This document shows, piece by piece, positions 44,132-53,437 of a stretch of DNA of 64,000 nt (position 1 is its first letter; each line of letters starts with the position of its first letter). The stretch spans positions 1-64,000 of the forward strand of contig JAJFGO010000061.1 in NCBI GenBank assembly GCA_021776095.1. The letters are read 5' to 3'. Below the pieces are notes generated by a model. It did not search any database and had not been told where the DNA came from. It was given only the letters and a program-made list of their open reading frames with translations. The position numbers and the translations under genes are program-made. This DNA comes from Kiloniellaceae bacterium (GTDB lineage: Bacteria > Pseudomonadota > Alphaproteobacteria > Kiloniellales > J153).

Positions 44132-45235
44132 ATGCGTGCTGAAGTGTTTGATAATATTGATGCTCTACCGGAGTCCTATCGACGCATGCTCGCGGCGGTT
44201 GGGGAAAAGACCCTCTTCCATGGCTTGGACTGGTACACAACTCTGCTAGCAAATACGTCTGATCCAGGCGATCAGGTTCGTATTTATGGGGTCATGTCCG
44301 ACAGGGAGACAGAAGACGCATTGGCACTTTTCGTGGGGCGCGTACGCGGACCCAAGAAATCCGCGTTCGCCGGTACTTCGCTTGAGGAGTTCTCCAATTT
44401 CTTTTCGCTGGAAGCGGGCCCCATATTTTCTCCCTTGGTGGAACAAGAAGAGGATATTGAGCAGGTCTTGAACTGTCTGATGGGCGCGATTTGCGAAGAG
44501 ACACCGCGCTATGACATGATTCGTATTGGACCACTAAACAACCCGTCCGTTTATTACGACAATTTGGTCAAATGCCTGCAGCGTCGCCGCATGGACGTGG
44601 CTCCGTTTTTTCAGCACAAGAATTGGCATCAGGACCTCATCGATTGCAGCTTCGAAGATTACATTCGGAGCCTGGGAAAAAGCGCCAAGGAGGCAGTTCG
44701 CAAGAGTCGTAAATTGGACCGCGAGCACGATGTCGAATGGGTCATTACCGACAGCACGGACGGCCTGGAACGCGCCTTGGAGACGTATCAGAAAATCTAT
44801 GCGGAAAGCTGGAAAGAACCGGAGATTTATCCGCAGTTCATTCCAGAGCTCATTCGGAGTTGTGCACGAGACCGCAGCCTTCGCTTGGGCAATCTCTATG
44901 TAGACGGTGAACCGACAGCGACCCAACTCGTGATCATGTCGGGAAAGAATGCTGTGATGTTCAAGACTGCCTATGTGCCCGGCCATAGCTCGTACTCAAG
45001 CGGTACAGTGGTAATGGTCCGCATGATGAGGCACATTATTTCCGTTGATCAGGCACAGCGGATCGATTTTGGCGCCGGTGACGAGCCCTATAAATCCCAG
45101 TGGTCGCTGCAGTGCCGGGAAAGATGGGGCCTGATGGCCTATAACCGCGCAACCGCCCGCGGGTCCTTGGCAAGCCTGGCTATGCGGACGCGAAAGTTTG
45201 CGGCACCGCTGCAGAGAAAGTGGCGCGGGAAATGA
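44132..45235 (+). CDS. FemAB/GNAT-like protein (EPS cluster)
   Basis: A 367-residue protein of the FemAB-like GNAT group (residues 150-330 carry the acyltransferase signature: YIRSLGKSAKEAVRKSRKL, YQKIYAESWKEPE, GNLYVDGEPTATQLVIMS, then VMVRMMRHII and DFGAGDEPYKSQW). FemAB-like proteins transfer aminoacyl groups, or in exosortase clusters are thought to act on cell-surface targets. The substrate is unknown. A GGAG site sits five bases before the ATG. Follows the DegT-like gene on the same strand. Confidence 0.85.
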   Translation: MRAEVFDNIDALPESYRRMLAAVGEKTLFHGLDWYTTLLANTSDPGDQVRIYGVMSDRETEDALALFVGRVRGPKKSAFAGTSLEEFSNFFSLEAGPIFSPLVEQEEDIEQVLNCLMGAICEETPRYDMIRIGPLNNPSVYYDNLVKCLQRRRMDVAPFFQHKNWHQDLIDCSFEDYIRSLGKSAKEAVRKSRKLDREHDVEWVITDSTDGLERALETYQKIYAESWKEPEIYPQFIPELIRSCARDRSLRLGNLYVDGEPTATQLVIMSGKNAVMFKTAYVPGHSSYSSGTVVMVRMMRHIISVDQAQRIDFGAGDEPYKSQWSLQCRERWGLMAYNRATARGSLASLAMRTRKFAAPLQRKWRGK

Positions 45236-45286
45236 TCGGCTCGCGTTGGCGGCGTGAACGGCGTCTTGGTCCTCTTTCGAGAGTTC

Positions 45287-45466
45287 GCTAACGTCTGACA
45301 GTTCATGCGCGCCAACTGACTATCCGACAGGGGGGGCAAATCAGACGGCTAGATCGTCGCCCTCTGCCGCGAGGCATGGAACAAAATCACCCATCAGCCT
45401 TGGGAAATCATGTCCATTGGACACCGAAAAGGGCACATGGGTTCCGATTAATGCAAGTCGGTATTA
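45287..45466 (+). mobile_element. Decayed IS630 transposase C-terminus (copy 2)
   Basis: This stretch matches the reverse complement of the IS630 remnant at 54752-55000. It reads N-V-stop-Q-F-M-R-A-N-stop-L-S-D-R, where intact copies read NVWQFIRANWLSNR. Trp codons have become TGA and further stops follow, so it is long dead. It includes the same terminal sequence, GGACACCGAAAAGGGCACATG, ending near 45466. Confidence 0.85.
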
Positions 45467-45525
45467 GTCTATTGGAAATATACTACGGCTAATATAGCTT
45501 AGGTTTTTGGTCCGGAAGCAAGAAA

Positions 45526-46395
45526 ATGGCAAACAATTGCCCCAGAATTAGTATCGGCATGCCAGTCTATAACGGTGCCGAATGGCTTGCGCCCTCTATT
45601 GAGTCGATCCTCGACCAGACGTTCAAAGACTTTGAGTTGATAATATCGGACAATGGTTCTTCCGATGACACTGGCGATATCTGCGAGAAGTTTGCGGCGG
45701 CCGACGAAAGGATTCGATATATCCGTCAACCGGTAAACATTGGCGCTTCTGGCAATTATAGTTTCGTTTTTCGTGTTGCATCAGCACCGTATTTCAAATG
45801 GGCATCTTCCAACGATATATGTCACGCGACCTTTCTTGAGTTATGCATCGCAGAACTCGATTCACGGCCGGATCTCGCAGTATGTTTTCCACGCACACGT
45901 TTGTTCGCTGAACATCCCAGCGACGGACAAGATTATTTCGACGATTTGATTCTGCTTGACGATAGTCCGTGCAAAAGATTTCAGAAATTTCTTAATAATA
46001 TTCAGCTTAACAACGTAATGAATGGGGTCATAAGGAGCGAAGCCCTGAAAAAAACGTCGCTCGTAAAACCCTATCATTCTTCGGATGTCGTTTTGATGGC
46101 TGAGGTCAGCCTCCATGGCAAATTTGCGGAAGTTCCTGAGGCGCTATATCTCCGCCGCATGGACGAAAAAACGTCAACAAGTCTTATGTCGGACGAAAAG
46201 GTCAGAGAGCACTATGATCCGCAAAGAAAATCGTCAATGCGGTTTCAGAATTGGCACATACAAATGGGATATATCGCCGCTGCACTCAGGGCTCCGTTGA
46301 ACCTTCGAGAGCGACTATGCGTCTTATCGTTAGTGCTGAGAGGGCTAAGGTGGAGCAGAGTGAAGCTTGCCGCCGACATTCGGGAAGCGTTATAA
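45526..46395 (+). CDS. GT2-family glycosyltransferase
   Basis: A 289-residue GT-A enzyme. It opens CPRISIGMPVYNGAEWLAPSIESIL, the classic GT2 start, followed by FELIISDNGSSDDT with the nucleotide-binding Asp. The DxD-equivalent region reads FKWASSNDICHATF, with a Ser-Asn-Asp instead of the common Asp-Asp. Mostly cytoplasmic, possibly membrane associated. It should transfer a sugar during repeat-unit assembly; specificity is not known. A GGAAG site lies seven bases before the ATG. Confidence 0.88.
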   Translation: MANNCPRISIGMPVYNGAEWLAPSIESILDQTFKDFELIISDNGSSDDTGDICEKFAAADERIRYIRQPVNIGASGNYSFVFRVASAPYFKWASSNDICHATFLELCIAELDSRPDLAVCFPRTRLFAEHPSDGQDYFDDLILLDDSPCKRFQKFLNNIQLNNVMNGVIRSEALKKTSLVKPYHSSDVVLMAEVSLHGKFAEVPEALYLRRMDEKTSTSLMSDEKVREHYDPQRKSSMRFQNWHIQMGYIAAALRAPLNLRERLCVLSLVLRGLRWSRVKLAADIREAL

Positions 46396-46932
46396 AAGTT
46401 GGGTTCTCGCGCACCGTAAGATAGTTCCCGTAACCGACCGTTCGGTCTCGCGGCGCTTGGTCGCGCTGACCCGTAAGAAGCTGAAGGCCTCGCCCTATTT
46501 TAACAAAGATCCAGACATCGCCTCGAGCAAGTCCTCATGAGTCTTCGGTTCCAGGATCTGGTATAAGAACCCGTCCGCAGGGAAACCCTAGTGGCGACAT
46601 TTATATAGTATTAACAGTTTTACCTAATATTGTTCACGTCAAATTCGCCTTGTCGGCGTTATAAGAACTCGCTAGATTATTACTGTAGGTCCGGTTTGTT
46701 CTCTTTGTCTACAGAGCGCTGATAGCAGGCTTTTCCTATTCGAACGAAGGCGTTTGGACAGTCGATTTTCTCTTGTTTTGCAGGACGGGCATGGTGTGGC
46801 GGGCACCTTGGTGCCTCGCGCCATCGTGCGCCGCCAAGAACTTTATCGCCTGTCTGACCGGCTGCGGCGGGTTACAGTGATTCGCCCGTAGCCCCAAGCA
46901 AACGATCAAGTCGATGAGAGTGAAAAAATACG
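46396..46932. other. AT-rich intergenic region with short gene-like fragments
   Basis: 537 bases between the GT2 gene and the next gene. Short open stretches at about 46430-46540 and 46790-46900 look like coding remnants because of their codon use, but I could not assign a family. It may contain decayed mobile DNA. It should also hold the promoter of the next gene. Confidence 0.35.
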
Positions 46933-48429
46933 GTGCCGGACAAAGTGTTCCAGGGTCTCAGGTTTAACCGACAGTATGTTCTGGGCCCGCAATTTTGCGA
47001 AAAATTCCAGGGCTGGAAGCGAGTTTCCGCGCCGGGCAATCTATGCGTTACGCACCATCCGAATCTACGCGTTGAAACATGCGAAGGACCTCACGCCCGG
47101 ATCATGTGCTTGGGCGATGTGTACGACCCCTTTAACACCACGGATAGAAATTCCGACATAATTCAGAAAATTGCGAATAGTGCGCATGACTTCGATAGCT
47201 TTGAATCACGAATTTATCATGTCTCCGGAAGATGGCTGATATTAGTCAGCATAGGCGACGAGACACGGCTGTATCCTGACGCGTCCGGCTTGAGGCCGGC
47301 GTTTTATTCGAAACTGGCCGGGGATCTGTGGGTTGGATCGCAACCGGGCCTGCTTAGTGAATTTCTCGATTTGCGCCCTAACCACGATCTGGTGGCGCGC
47401 TTTCTGCCACATCCGCATAGCACGTCTTGGCCCGGTTCAGTAACACCATACGAGGATGTCGCACAGCTTTGGCCCAATCATTTCCTTGACCTCAACACCG
47501 GTGTGCCCACTCGGTTCTGGCCGATGGCCCCAATAGAGACCTTGGATATCGAGACGTGCGCGGCAACGAATGTGGAATATCTTTCAAACATAATGTGCGC
47601 AGTGGCCGAGCGCGGTCCGCTCTATCTGTGGCTGACTGGCGGCTATGACAGCAGGGTCCTGTTCGCCGCCTCGAAAAAGCTGCATGGCCAGATGAATTTC
47701 TGCGTATTCGACTATCTGAAGAGCGCCTCGTATGACACCTCAATCGCTCGGAAATTGGCCAAGAAATCGGGCCGGCCTATTCAAGTTGTTCGCCCCAAAT
47801 CGACGCCAAAGGAGTTCTGGCAGCTGCTGGAGACGAATTCGGGTGGCATGGCTATCGATCCGGGCAACTTTACGAAGATTGCCTTTGTGGACTATCCGGC
47901 CGACTCATTCCATATCACCGGAACCGCGGGCGAGGTAGGGCGTTGCTTTTATTACAAGAATGGCGTTAGGCCAGCAGCGCTCGACAGCAAAACGCTATGT
48001 CGATTGGCCTATTACGACGGGAACCCAGTTGCAGAGCAGGTCTTTGCCGCATGGCTCAAAGAAATAGAGGAGTCTGTCCCTCCAAGTTTTGGCATTGATC
48101 CGCTCGATCTATTTTATTGGGAACACCGATTAGGTGCCTGGCTGGGCGTTCAATGTCTAGCTAATGACACCTTTCTTGATAGTATTGTACCGTTCAATTG
48201 CCGAGCCATATTTGAAAGTATGCTGGGAGTCGGTGTCGAATACCGGAAAGAGCCTTATCTCTTATTCCGAAAGATGTGCGAAATCGGCTATCCGGAAGTG
48301 TTGGATGAACCCTTTAACTGGACTCGGCGATGGCAACTTGAGCAGCAATTTCTGTCGATGTTCCCCTGGCGCTTGCGAAATTGGGTAATTGGCCTTCGGA
48401 GCTCCTACTTGGGTATGAATTACCATTGA
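46933..48429 (+). CDS. Asparagine-synthetase-related protein without glutaminase Cys
   Basis: A 498-residue relative of AsnB. The N-terminal half shows a glutaminase-like fold (ARIMCLGDVYDPF, GRWLILVSIGDETRLYPDASGLRPAFY) but lacks the N-terminal catalytic Cys. The second half has a PP-loop LWLTGGYDSRVLFAA (near residue 235) and GTAGEVGR. It may use ammonia or another nitrogen source, or may amidate or adenylate an unrelated substrate. The GTG at 46933 is the earliest usable start because an in-frame stop precedes it; its ribosome site is weak. Confidence 0.8.
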   Translation: MPDKVFQGLRFNRQYVLGPQFCEKFQGWKRVSAPGNLCVTHHPNLRVETCEGPHARIMCLGDVYDPFNTTDRNSDIIQKIANSAHDFDSFESRIYHVSGRWLILVSIGDETRLYPDASGLRPAFYSKLAGDLWVGSQPGLLSEFLDLRPNHDLVARFLPHPHSTSWPGSVTPYEDVAQLWPNHFLDLNTGVPTRFWPMAPIETLDIETCAATNVEYLSNIMCAVAERGPLYLWLTGGYDSRVLFAASKKLHGQMNFCVFDYLKSASYDTSIARKLAKKSGRPIQVVRPKSTPKEFWQLLETNSGGMAIDPGNFTKIAFVDYPADSFHITGTAGEVGRCFYYKNGVRPAALDSKTLCRLAYYDGNPVAEQVFAAWLKEIEESVPPSFGIDPLDLFYWEHRLGAWLGVQCLANDTFLDSIVPFNCRAIFESMLGVGVEYRKEPYLLFRKMCEIGYPEVLDEPFNWTRRWQLEQQFLSMFPWRLRNWVIGLRSSYLGMNYH

Positions 48430-48486
48430 ATATTCAACGCCCCCCATCATCTACGGCGCGCGCGAGGTGTTTGGCACGCACACGAT

Positions 48487-48520
48487 CGGCCGGTCACACG
48501 GCCGGTCACACGGCCGGTTC
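48487..48520. repeat. Short tandem repeat, 12-base unit
   Basis: The unit CGGCCGGTCACA is present about 2.7 times in a row (48487-48498, 48499-48510, then CGGCCGGTT). It lies in the 287-base gap before the flippase gene. Could be a replication-slippage product or an operator array. Confidence 0.6.
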
Positions 48521-48716
48521 GAGGACCAGCGAATTAGAGCTGAAAGGACGGTTCGCTTAGGAGGCCGGCGGGTCCTCACGCCTAACCGTCGCGCGGTTCC
48601 GCAACCGCCGGCTCAGCGACAGCTCCTAGACTCAGAATTCTCAAGCAGCTAAGCATTCACGCAGTTCCGGCACTTTCAAGCCTTGTTCGGATAAATCGCA
48701 TAGATTTGGGAAGTAC

Positions 48717-50234
48717 TTGCAAAGCCTGGGAAATCAGCTCGCAAAGGGCGCCGTCTGGATGATCCTGCTCAAATTCTCTGAGCGTGGTCTTGGACTTATT
48801 AGCACCCTAATACTGGTTCGTTTGTTGGCCCCCGCTGATTTCGGCCTTGTCGCCATGGCGACGGCAGTTGTCGCGGGGCTCGAACTGATCAACGCCTTCG
48901 GTTTCGAAATCGTACTGGTTCAAAAGAGAAACGTCCAAGACGTGCACTACAATACTGCGTGGACGTTCAGACTTTTGTTCGCCACCCTCGCTGCTGTCAT
49001 GCTTGTCTCTCTCTCTATACCCGCAGCAAGTTTCTATGAAGAGCCGCGCCTTGTAACGATAATTCTTGTACTTGCTCTCGGGACATTCGTTGGAGGTTTC
49101 GCCAATATCGGCACAGTCCAATTCCAGAAGGAGTTAAATTTCCCCAAGGAATTTATCCTGAGGTTGACCGTCAAACTCGTCAGTTTTTCTATTGCGGTTC
49201 CTCTCGCTTTTTATCTCCGCAGTTACTGGGCTCTATTGGGCGGAATGGTGTCCATGCGCGTCGCACTCGTGGTAATGAGCTACGTGATGCATAGTTACCG
49301 GCCACGTTTCTCTATTGAAGCGTGGCGCGAATTATTCAGCTTTTCCATCTGGCTATTTATTGGCAACCTCCTGTTCTTTCTACGCTTGAGATCGGCAGAC
49401 TTTATTATTGGTAAGATGACGGGTTCCACACAACTTGGTTTGTATTCCGTATCCTACGAGCTAGCGGATCTGCCAACGACCGAATTTGTCATGCCCGTCA
49501 ATCGCGCCGCGTTCCCCGCTTACTCAAAGGTCGCGAATGACCAGCCGCAACTGCGCAAGCACTATCTGGACGTGAACGGACTGGTCGCGTTGTTCGCATT
49601 CCCAGCCGGACTAGGATTTGGCGCAATAGCCGAATTGATGGTTCCAGTATTACTCGGCGAAAAATGGCTGGAAACAGTGGAATTGATAAAGGTTCTTGTG
49701 CTGAACGGCACGCTCATTGCCATTCAAGTAAATATTTCGTCGATCTATCTTGCGCTCGGTCGCCCTAACTTGTCCGTATTGGTGTCGGGAGTTTACGTCG
49801 CGTTATCACTACCTATGCTAATCTATTTCACCAATATCCACGGTGCGATAGGTGCGGCATGGGTGTACTTAGCGACCTCTCTCATCGTTGCGCCTTTAAA
49901 TTACTTTCTCTTGTTGCGGCTGCTTCGTTTGAAGCTGGGCACGTTCCTTGCCAGCATGTGGCGGCCGCTCGCGTCATCGGCCGTGATGTATTACTTGGTC
50001 ACCTCGTTCGTCGACTATTTCGGTACGAGCGACAATCTGGCCGTGAATCTATGGGGTCTAATCGTGGGCGTGGTAATCGGCGTCTCAATCTTCTCGGTGA
50101 CAGATGCCTTGTTGTGGTGGATTTGTGGCCGCCCCGATGGCGCCGAACAAAGAGTTCTCACTGTACTCGAATCACGTATCGCAAACCTGTCGCGCAGAGT
50201 GAAAATGCTGCGGGCAGGGAAGCAACCGAAATGA
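48717..50234 (+). CDS. Oligosaccharide flippase (Wzx/MVF family)
   Basis: A 505-residue membrane protein with about 12-14 predicted helices, beginning QSLGNQLAKGAVWMILLKFSERGLGLISTLILVRLLAP, the polysaccharide-synthesis/flippase start. Later segments FSIWLFIGNLLFFLRLRSADFIIG and AAFPAYSKV are typical. It should flip lipid-linked repeat units from the cytoplasmic to the periplasmic side. The start is TTG at 48717, with a GGGAAG site close before it. Length is normal for the family. Confidence 0.92.
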   Translation: MQSLGNQLAKGAVWMILLKFSERGLGLISTLILVRLLAPADFGLVAMATAVVAGLELINAFGFEIVLVQKRNVQDVHYNTAWTFRLLFATLAAVMLVSLSIPAASFYEEPRLVTIILVLALGTFVGGFANIGTVQFQKELNFPKEFILRLTVKLVSFSIAVPLAFYLRSYWALLGGMVSMRVALVVMSYVMHSYRPRFSIEAWRELFSFSIWLFIGNLLFFLRLRSADFIIGKMTGSTQLGLYSVSYELADLPTTEFVMPVNRAAFPAYSKVANDQPQLRKHYLDVNGLVALFAFPAGLGFGAIAELMVPVLLGEKWLETVELIKVLVLNGTLIAIQVNISSIYLALGRPNLSVLVSGVYVALSLPMLIYFTNIHGAIGAAWVYLATSLIVAPLNYFLLLRLLRLKLGTFLASMWRPLASSAVMYYLVTSFVDYFGTSDNLAVNLWGLIVGVVIGVSIFSVTDALLWWICGRPDGAEQRVLTVLESRIANLSRRVKMLRAGKQPK

Positions 50235-50338
50235 ATGCGCGCGGCCGTGCGCCACGGCGTTCGTGCTTTCTGGCTACGTTACGTAAGAATCGTGTCAATA
50301 CTTGAGTCCGTATTTGCGCGGAAGTACTGGAGATAGAT

Positions 50339-52243
50339 TTGTGCGGAATTGTGGGTTTCTGGAATCTTGACGGTAAAACGGCCGAGGTTCCAACCGTTGA
50401 GAAGATGCTGGATACGATCATCCACAGAGGACCCGATGATCGCGGCACCTGGACCGCAGGCCCGGTCGCCTTAGGTCATCAACGGTTAAGCATCCTCGAT
50501 CTGAGTCCACGCGGCCATCAGCCGTTTGTTACTGCGGATGGAAAAGGCATCCTGACGTACAATGGCGAGGTGTACAATTACCAGCAGCTTCGCAAAGAGC
50601 TGGAACGGGAAGGCGTTAGTTTTCGCAGTACGTCCGATACAGAGGTCGTGCTCTATGCCTTGCATCAATGGGGCCCGGCCAAGGCGATCCCATTACTCAA
50701 CGGCATGTTCGGCTTCGCCTATGTTGATTTGCGCAACAATTCGATGGTGCTCGCCCGGGATCGGCTTGGCATAAAGCCAGTCTACGTCGCCGGCGATAAC
50801 AGTTGTCTCGTGTTCGGATCGGAAATCAAGGCGTTACTTGCTCATCCGTGCGTCCCCTCCACGCCAAACATGCATGCACTCGTCATGCACGCATTGTTTC
50901 AGCGCATCGACAATGAATTGACACCGTTTGAAAAAGTCGAATCGGTCAAGCCGGGTTCCTATTGGATAGTTACTGAAAGTTCCGTCGACCGGATTGAATA
51001 CTTCGATGCGGTCCGCGATCTCGAGATAGAAAGGCTTGTCCGCTCACACGCGGAACAACCGCAGCGATTTGTGGCCGATTTCGAGACGGCCTTTTCCGAG
51101 AGCGTGCGTCTGCATCTCGCCAGCGACGCGCCACTCGCAACGATGTGCAGCGGCGGCGTCGACTCCAGTCTGGTGACGTCTTATGTCCGGCAGTCCCGGG
51201 ATGACGTAGTCGCGTACGTCGCGGATGTAAAAGGAGCGATCTCCGAAGGGCCGAAGGCAAAACGCGTTGGCGAACATCTGGGTGTGCAGATACGACAAGT
51301 CGATGTCGACGAGGAGCTCGCTCTACGGCTTTGGCCTCAAGCTACTTGGTTCGGTGACCAACCGAACACACATGGCAGCGACATGCCGATGCTTGCCGTG
51401 GCCCAAGCCTGCCGTAACGACGGCATCAAGGTTGTCCTGACCGGCGAAGGGTCTGACGAGCTATTCGGTGGTTATGACTGGCAAGCCCGTGTCTTTTCCA
51501 TGTGGCGACACTGGAGGAGACATCCGTTCAGTAAGTTCGACATGAGCAATCGTTGGCATCGGGGCCTCGCCAGTCTAGTGCCGAAACGATTTTTCGTCGA
51601 GAAACCGGACAGCCTGTTCCCCGGGGCTTTCTGGCGCAACGATGAAAGCCTGCCGCAGTTCAAAATCGTCTTCCCTCTGGACCCGGGCAAACACCTCCGC
51701 GCAACGGAAATCTTTGAAAAGCTCGAAGGCGTAGGGCCGATCGAGGAACGCGCGTTCTTGGCACGTTGCGTCGACGATTTGTTCGGTCATTTGGAAAGTC
51801 TCCTCAAACGCAACGATCGCATGGGCATGGGTGCCTCTGTCGAGACCAGGGTACCGTTCATAGAAAACCGGGTGATCGATTTGGGTCTGCATACACCATT
51901 CCATGCGAAGTACCGAGACCGGCGGGGAAAATGGTTGGTCAAGGAAGCGGCACGGCAGTATCTGCCCGAGGACATTGTGTTCGCCAAGAAGGTTGGGTTT
52001 TCCGCGTCGTGGGACTACTTCTGTCACGGCCTTCCGCTCCTTAGAAACGGCATGGTCTCCGAGTTGTTTTGCTGGGGCACTCGGTTTACCGACCAACTTC
52101 TGGCCCTTTTGAGGAAAGACCCGGTGCTGATGTGGAATATTATCAGCATAGAACTTTGGGCACGGTTGTATCTGCGAGGTGAGTCGGCTGACGAGTTAGG
52201 CGAGAAACTGGTCTTCAACTTCCACAACAGCATCGATTCCTAA
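50339..52243 (+). CDS. asnB: Asparagine synthetase (glutamine-hydrolysing), EPS-cluster copy
   Basis: A 634-residue full-length AsnB-type enzyme with catalytic Cys2 (MCGIVGFW), HRGPDDRG, GHQRLSILD, LTYNGEVYNY and RDRLGIKPVYV. The synthetase domain has PP-loop MCSGGVDSSLVT near residue 270 and GEGSDELFGGYDW. TTG start with a GGAG site six bases before it. In exosortase-A clusters such a copy is thought to amidate an EPS component. Its place between the flippase and the O-antigen ligase supports a glycan role. Confidence 0.93.
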   Translation: MCGIVGFWNLDGKTAEVPTVEKMLDTIIHRGPDDRGTWTAGPVALGHQRLSILDLSPRGHQPFVTADGKGILTYNGEVYNYQQLRKELEREGVSFRSTSDTEVVLYALHQWGPAKAIPLLNGMFGFAYVDLRNNSMVLARDRLGIKPVYVAGDNSCLVFGSEIKALLAHPCVPSTPNMHALVMHALFQRIDNELTPFEKVESVKPGSYWIVTESSVDRIEYFDAVRDLEIERLVRSHAEQPQRFVADFETAFSESVRLHLASDAPLATMCSGGVDSSLVTSYVRQSRDDVVAYVADVKGAISEGPKAKRVGEHLGVQIRQVDVDEELALRLWPQATWFGDQPNTHGSDMPMLAVAQACRNDGIKVVLTGEGSDELFGGYDWQARVFSMWRHWRRHPFSKFDMSNRWHRGLASLVPKRFFVEKPDSLFPGAFWRNDESLPQFKIVFPLDPGKHLRATEIFEKLEGVGPIEERAFLARCVDDLFGHLESLLKRNDRMGMGASVETRVPFIENRVIDLGLHTPFHAKYRDRRGKWLVKEAARQYLPEDIVFAKKVGFSASWDYFCHGLPLLRNGMVSELFCWGTRFTDQLLALLRKDPVLMWNIISIELWARLYLRGESADELGEKLVFNFHNSIDS

Positions 52244-52339
52244 CTTTTCCGCAGATCGAAGATTGTGGCCCGCTCCATATACCCGGCTCCAGATGTTGAG
52301 TTAGAGTGACCTTTTCGCCCCAATCAAGGTCATGAGGCA

Positions 52340-52643
52340 AGAGAGTCTGGGCGATCCCTTGCTCGCCGCTTCGCACGGGACCTCCGGGATCGTCAAGGCG
52401 ATCGAGATCTGCTTTCCCAAGTCCATCCGCCAGCGCCGCCTGACACACGGCATGCGGAACCTTTCGGCCAAGGCGCCGAAGGATCCTGGCCCGAGTTCAA
52501 GGCCCGCGCCACGGCGGCTTATCAAGCGCCCAGACGCGCCATCGCACGAGACTTGGCAGAGGGCCTGGTCAGCGACCACGGGGCCGAGTTGCTCTCGGCG
52601 GAGGCCTGTTTTGCCGACGACTTCGAGCCTGCATCGCTCACCT
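52340..52643 (+). mobile_element. IS256-family transposase fragment, frameshifted
   Basis: Translated pieces resemble the mutator-type transposase: SLGDPLLAASHGTSGIVKAIEICFPKS and RLTHGMRNLSAKAPKD, then in another frame FKARATAAYQAP and AIARDLAEGLVSDHGAELLS. The usual catalytic Asp (in the DGAPG motif) is His here, and a frameshift splits the frame near 52490. No terminal repeats are evident. Dead remnant. Confidence 0.82.
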
Positions 52644-52654
52644 AAGAACGCCGC

Positions 52655-52805
52655 TCAATCGTCGCCGCGCGATCCGCACGACAAACCTTGTCGAGTGCCT
52701 CTTTGTCGAGGTGATTTGCCAAATGTTCTCGACCAGATCCAACTCGGGCGATCGCGGTGGCCGGGGAAAGAGGGTGGTGTTTCTGGGGACTTACAGGCTA
52801 TTCGA
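52655..52805 (-). mobile_element. Second type of IS630 transposase remnant
   Basis: On the minus strand this reads NTTLFPRPPRSPELDLVENIWQITSTKRH, the C-terminal DDE region of IS630 (NITLxPLPPRSPELNPVENVWQ type). It differs from the copies at 24.5, 45.3 and 54.8 kb, so it came from another element. No intact frame. Confidence 0.75.
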
Positions 52806-52999
52806 GCCATGCCGCGCGGCCCGGTCGAGGATGACGACGGCATGAGCCCTCGATTTAACGGCCCGGGAGATCTCTGCCGAACGAAGGGTCATTATATAAA
52901 TTATATTGCTGCTTCTCAAAACCAATTTCGACGAAATTTTGGCTTATGTTGACTTGACAAAATATGTGGCGAGCTTTTACTTATTGGAGCGAAAGACTG

Positions 53000-53137
53000 G
53001 TGAATAGACGGCTTTTTTTAATGCTCGAGTACGACGACTTCTGCCCCAGTTTGCTGAGTCAATGGAACTCCGACGGCATGTTCCCAAATCTCAAGAGGTT
53101 TCTAGACCAGTCGCACGTCTTCATAACGTGGGCTTAA
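53000..53137 (+). pseudogene. Truncated alkaline-phosphatase-superfamily (phosphodiesterase-like) gene start
   Basis: A 45-codon frame, GTG start with a GGAG site about ten bases before it, encodes LFLMLEYDDFCPSLLSQWNSDG and FPNLKRFLDQSHVFIT. This resembles the N-terminus of alkaline-phosphatase/phosphodiesterase-family proteins often found in EPS clusters (the L-E-F-N-E-L-C-P-S-L type opening). It stops after a few more codons, so only the start remains. The gap before it contains IS remnants. Confidence 0.55.
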
Positions 53138-53437
53138 TTGCAGGCGCAGGGGCCTAGATTTCGCCGGTGCAGCATGAGTGCGATATCAAACATCGCGTCT
53201 CACTGTGCGTTGAGTTCCAACCGTCGTGACGACATCAGATGGCGTCGCCGAATCTTGGCCAGAAACAAAAATGAGGTTACATGATATTTGGTCTGATGAT
53301 AAAAATTCAATAATTATAAACGCTTGCGTACTTAATGTTGCGTAAATGTTGGATAGATCCCGGACTATGATCCGCGGCGGTGTATTGTGTTTTGCTTGGC
53401 TCGTCACGTTAATGGTCGGAAACAACCTAGCAGTTAA
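53138..53437. other. Intergenic region before the O-ligase gene
   Basis: 300 bases, AT-rich in places (53280-53345), with no gene that I can support. Probably contains the O-ligase promoter and further sequence left by rearrangement. Confidence 0.4.

Noticed and set aside
48487..48520. CRISPR-like array
   Set aside because: The repeat unit is only 12 bases with no spacers; it is a plain tandem repeat.
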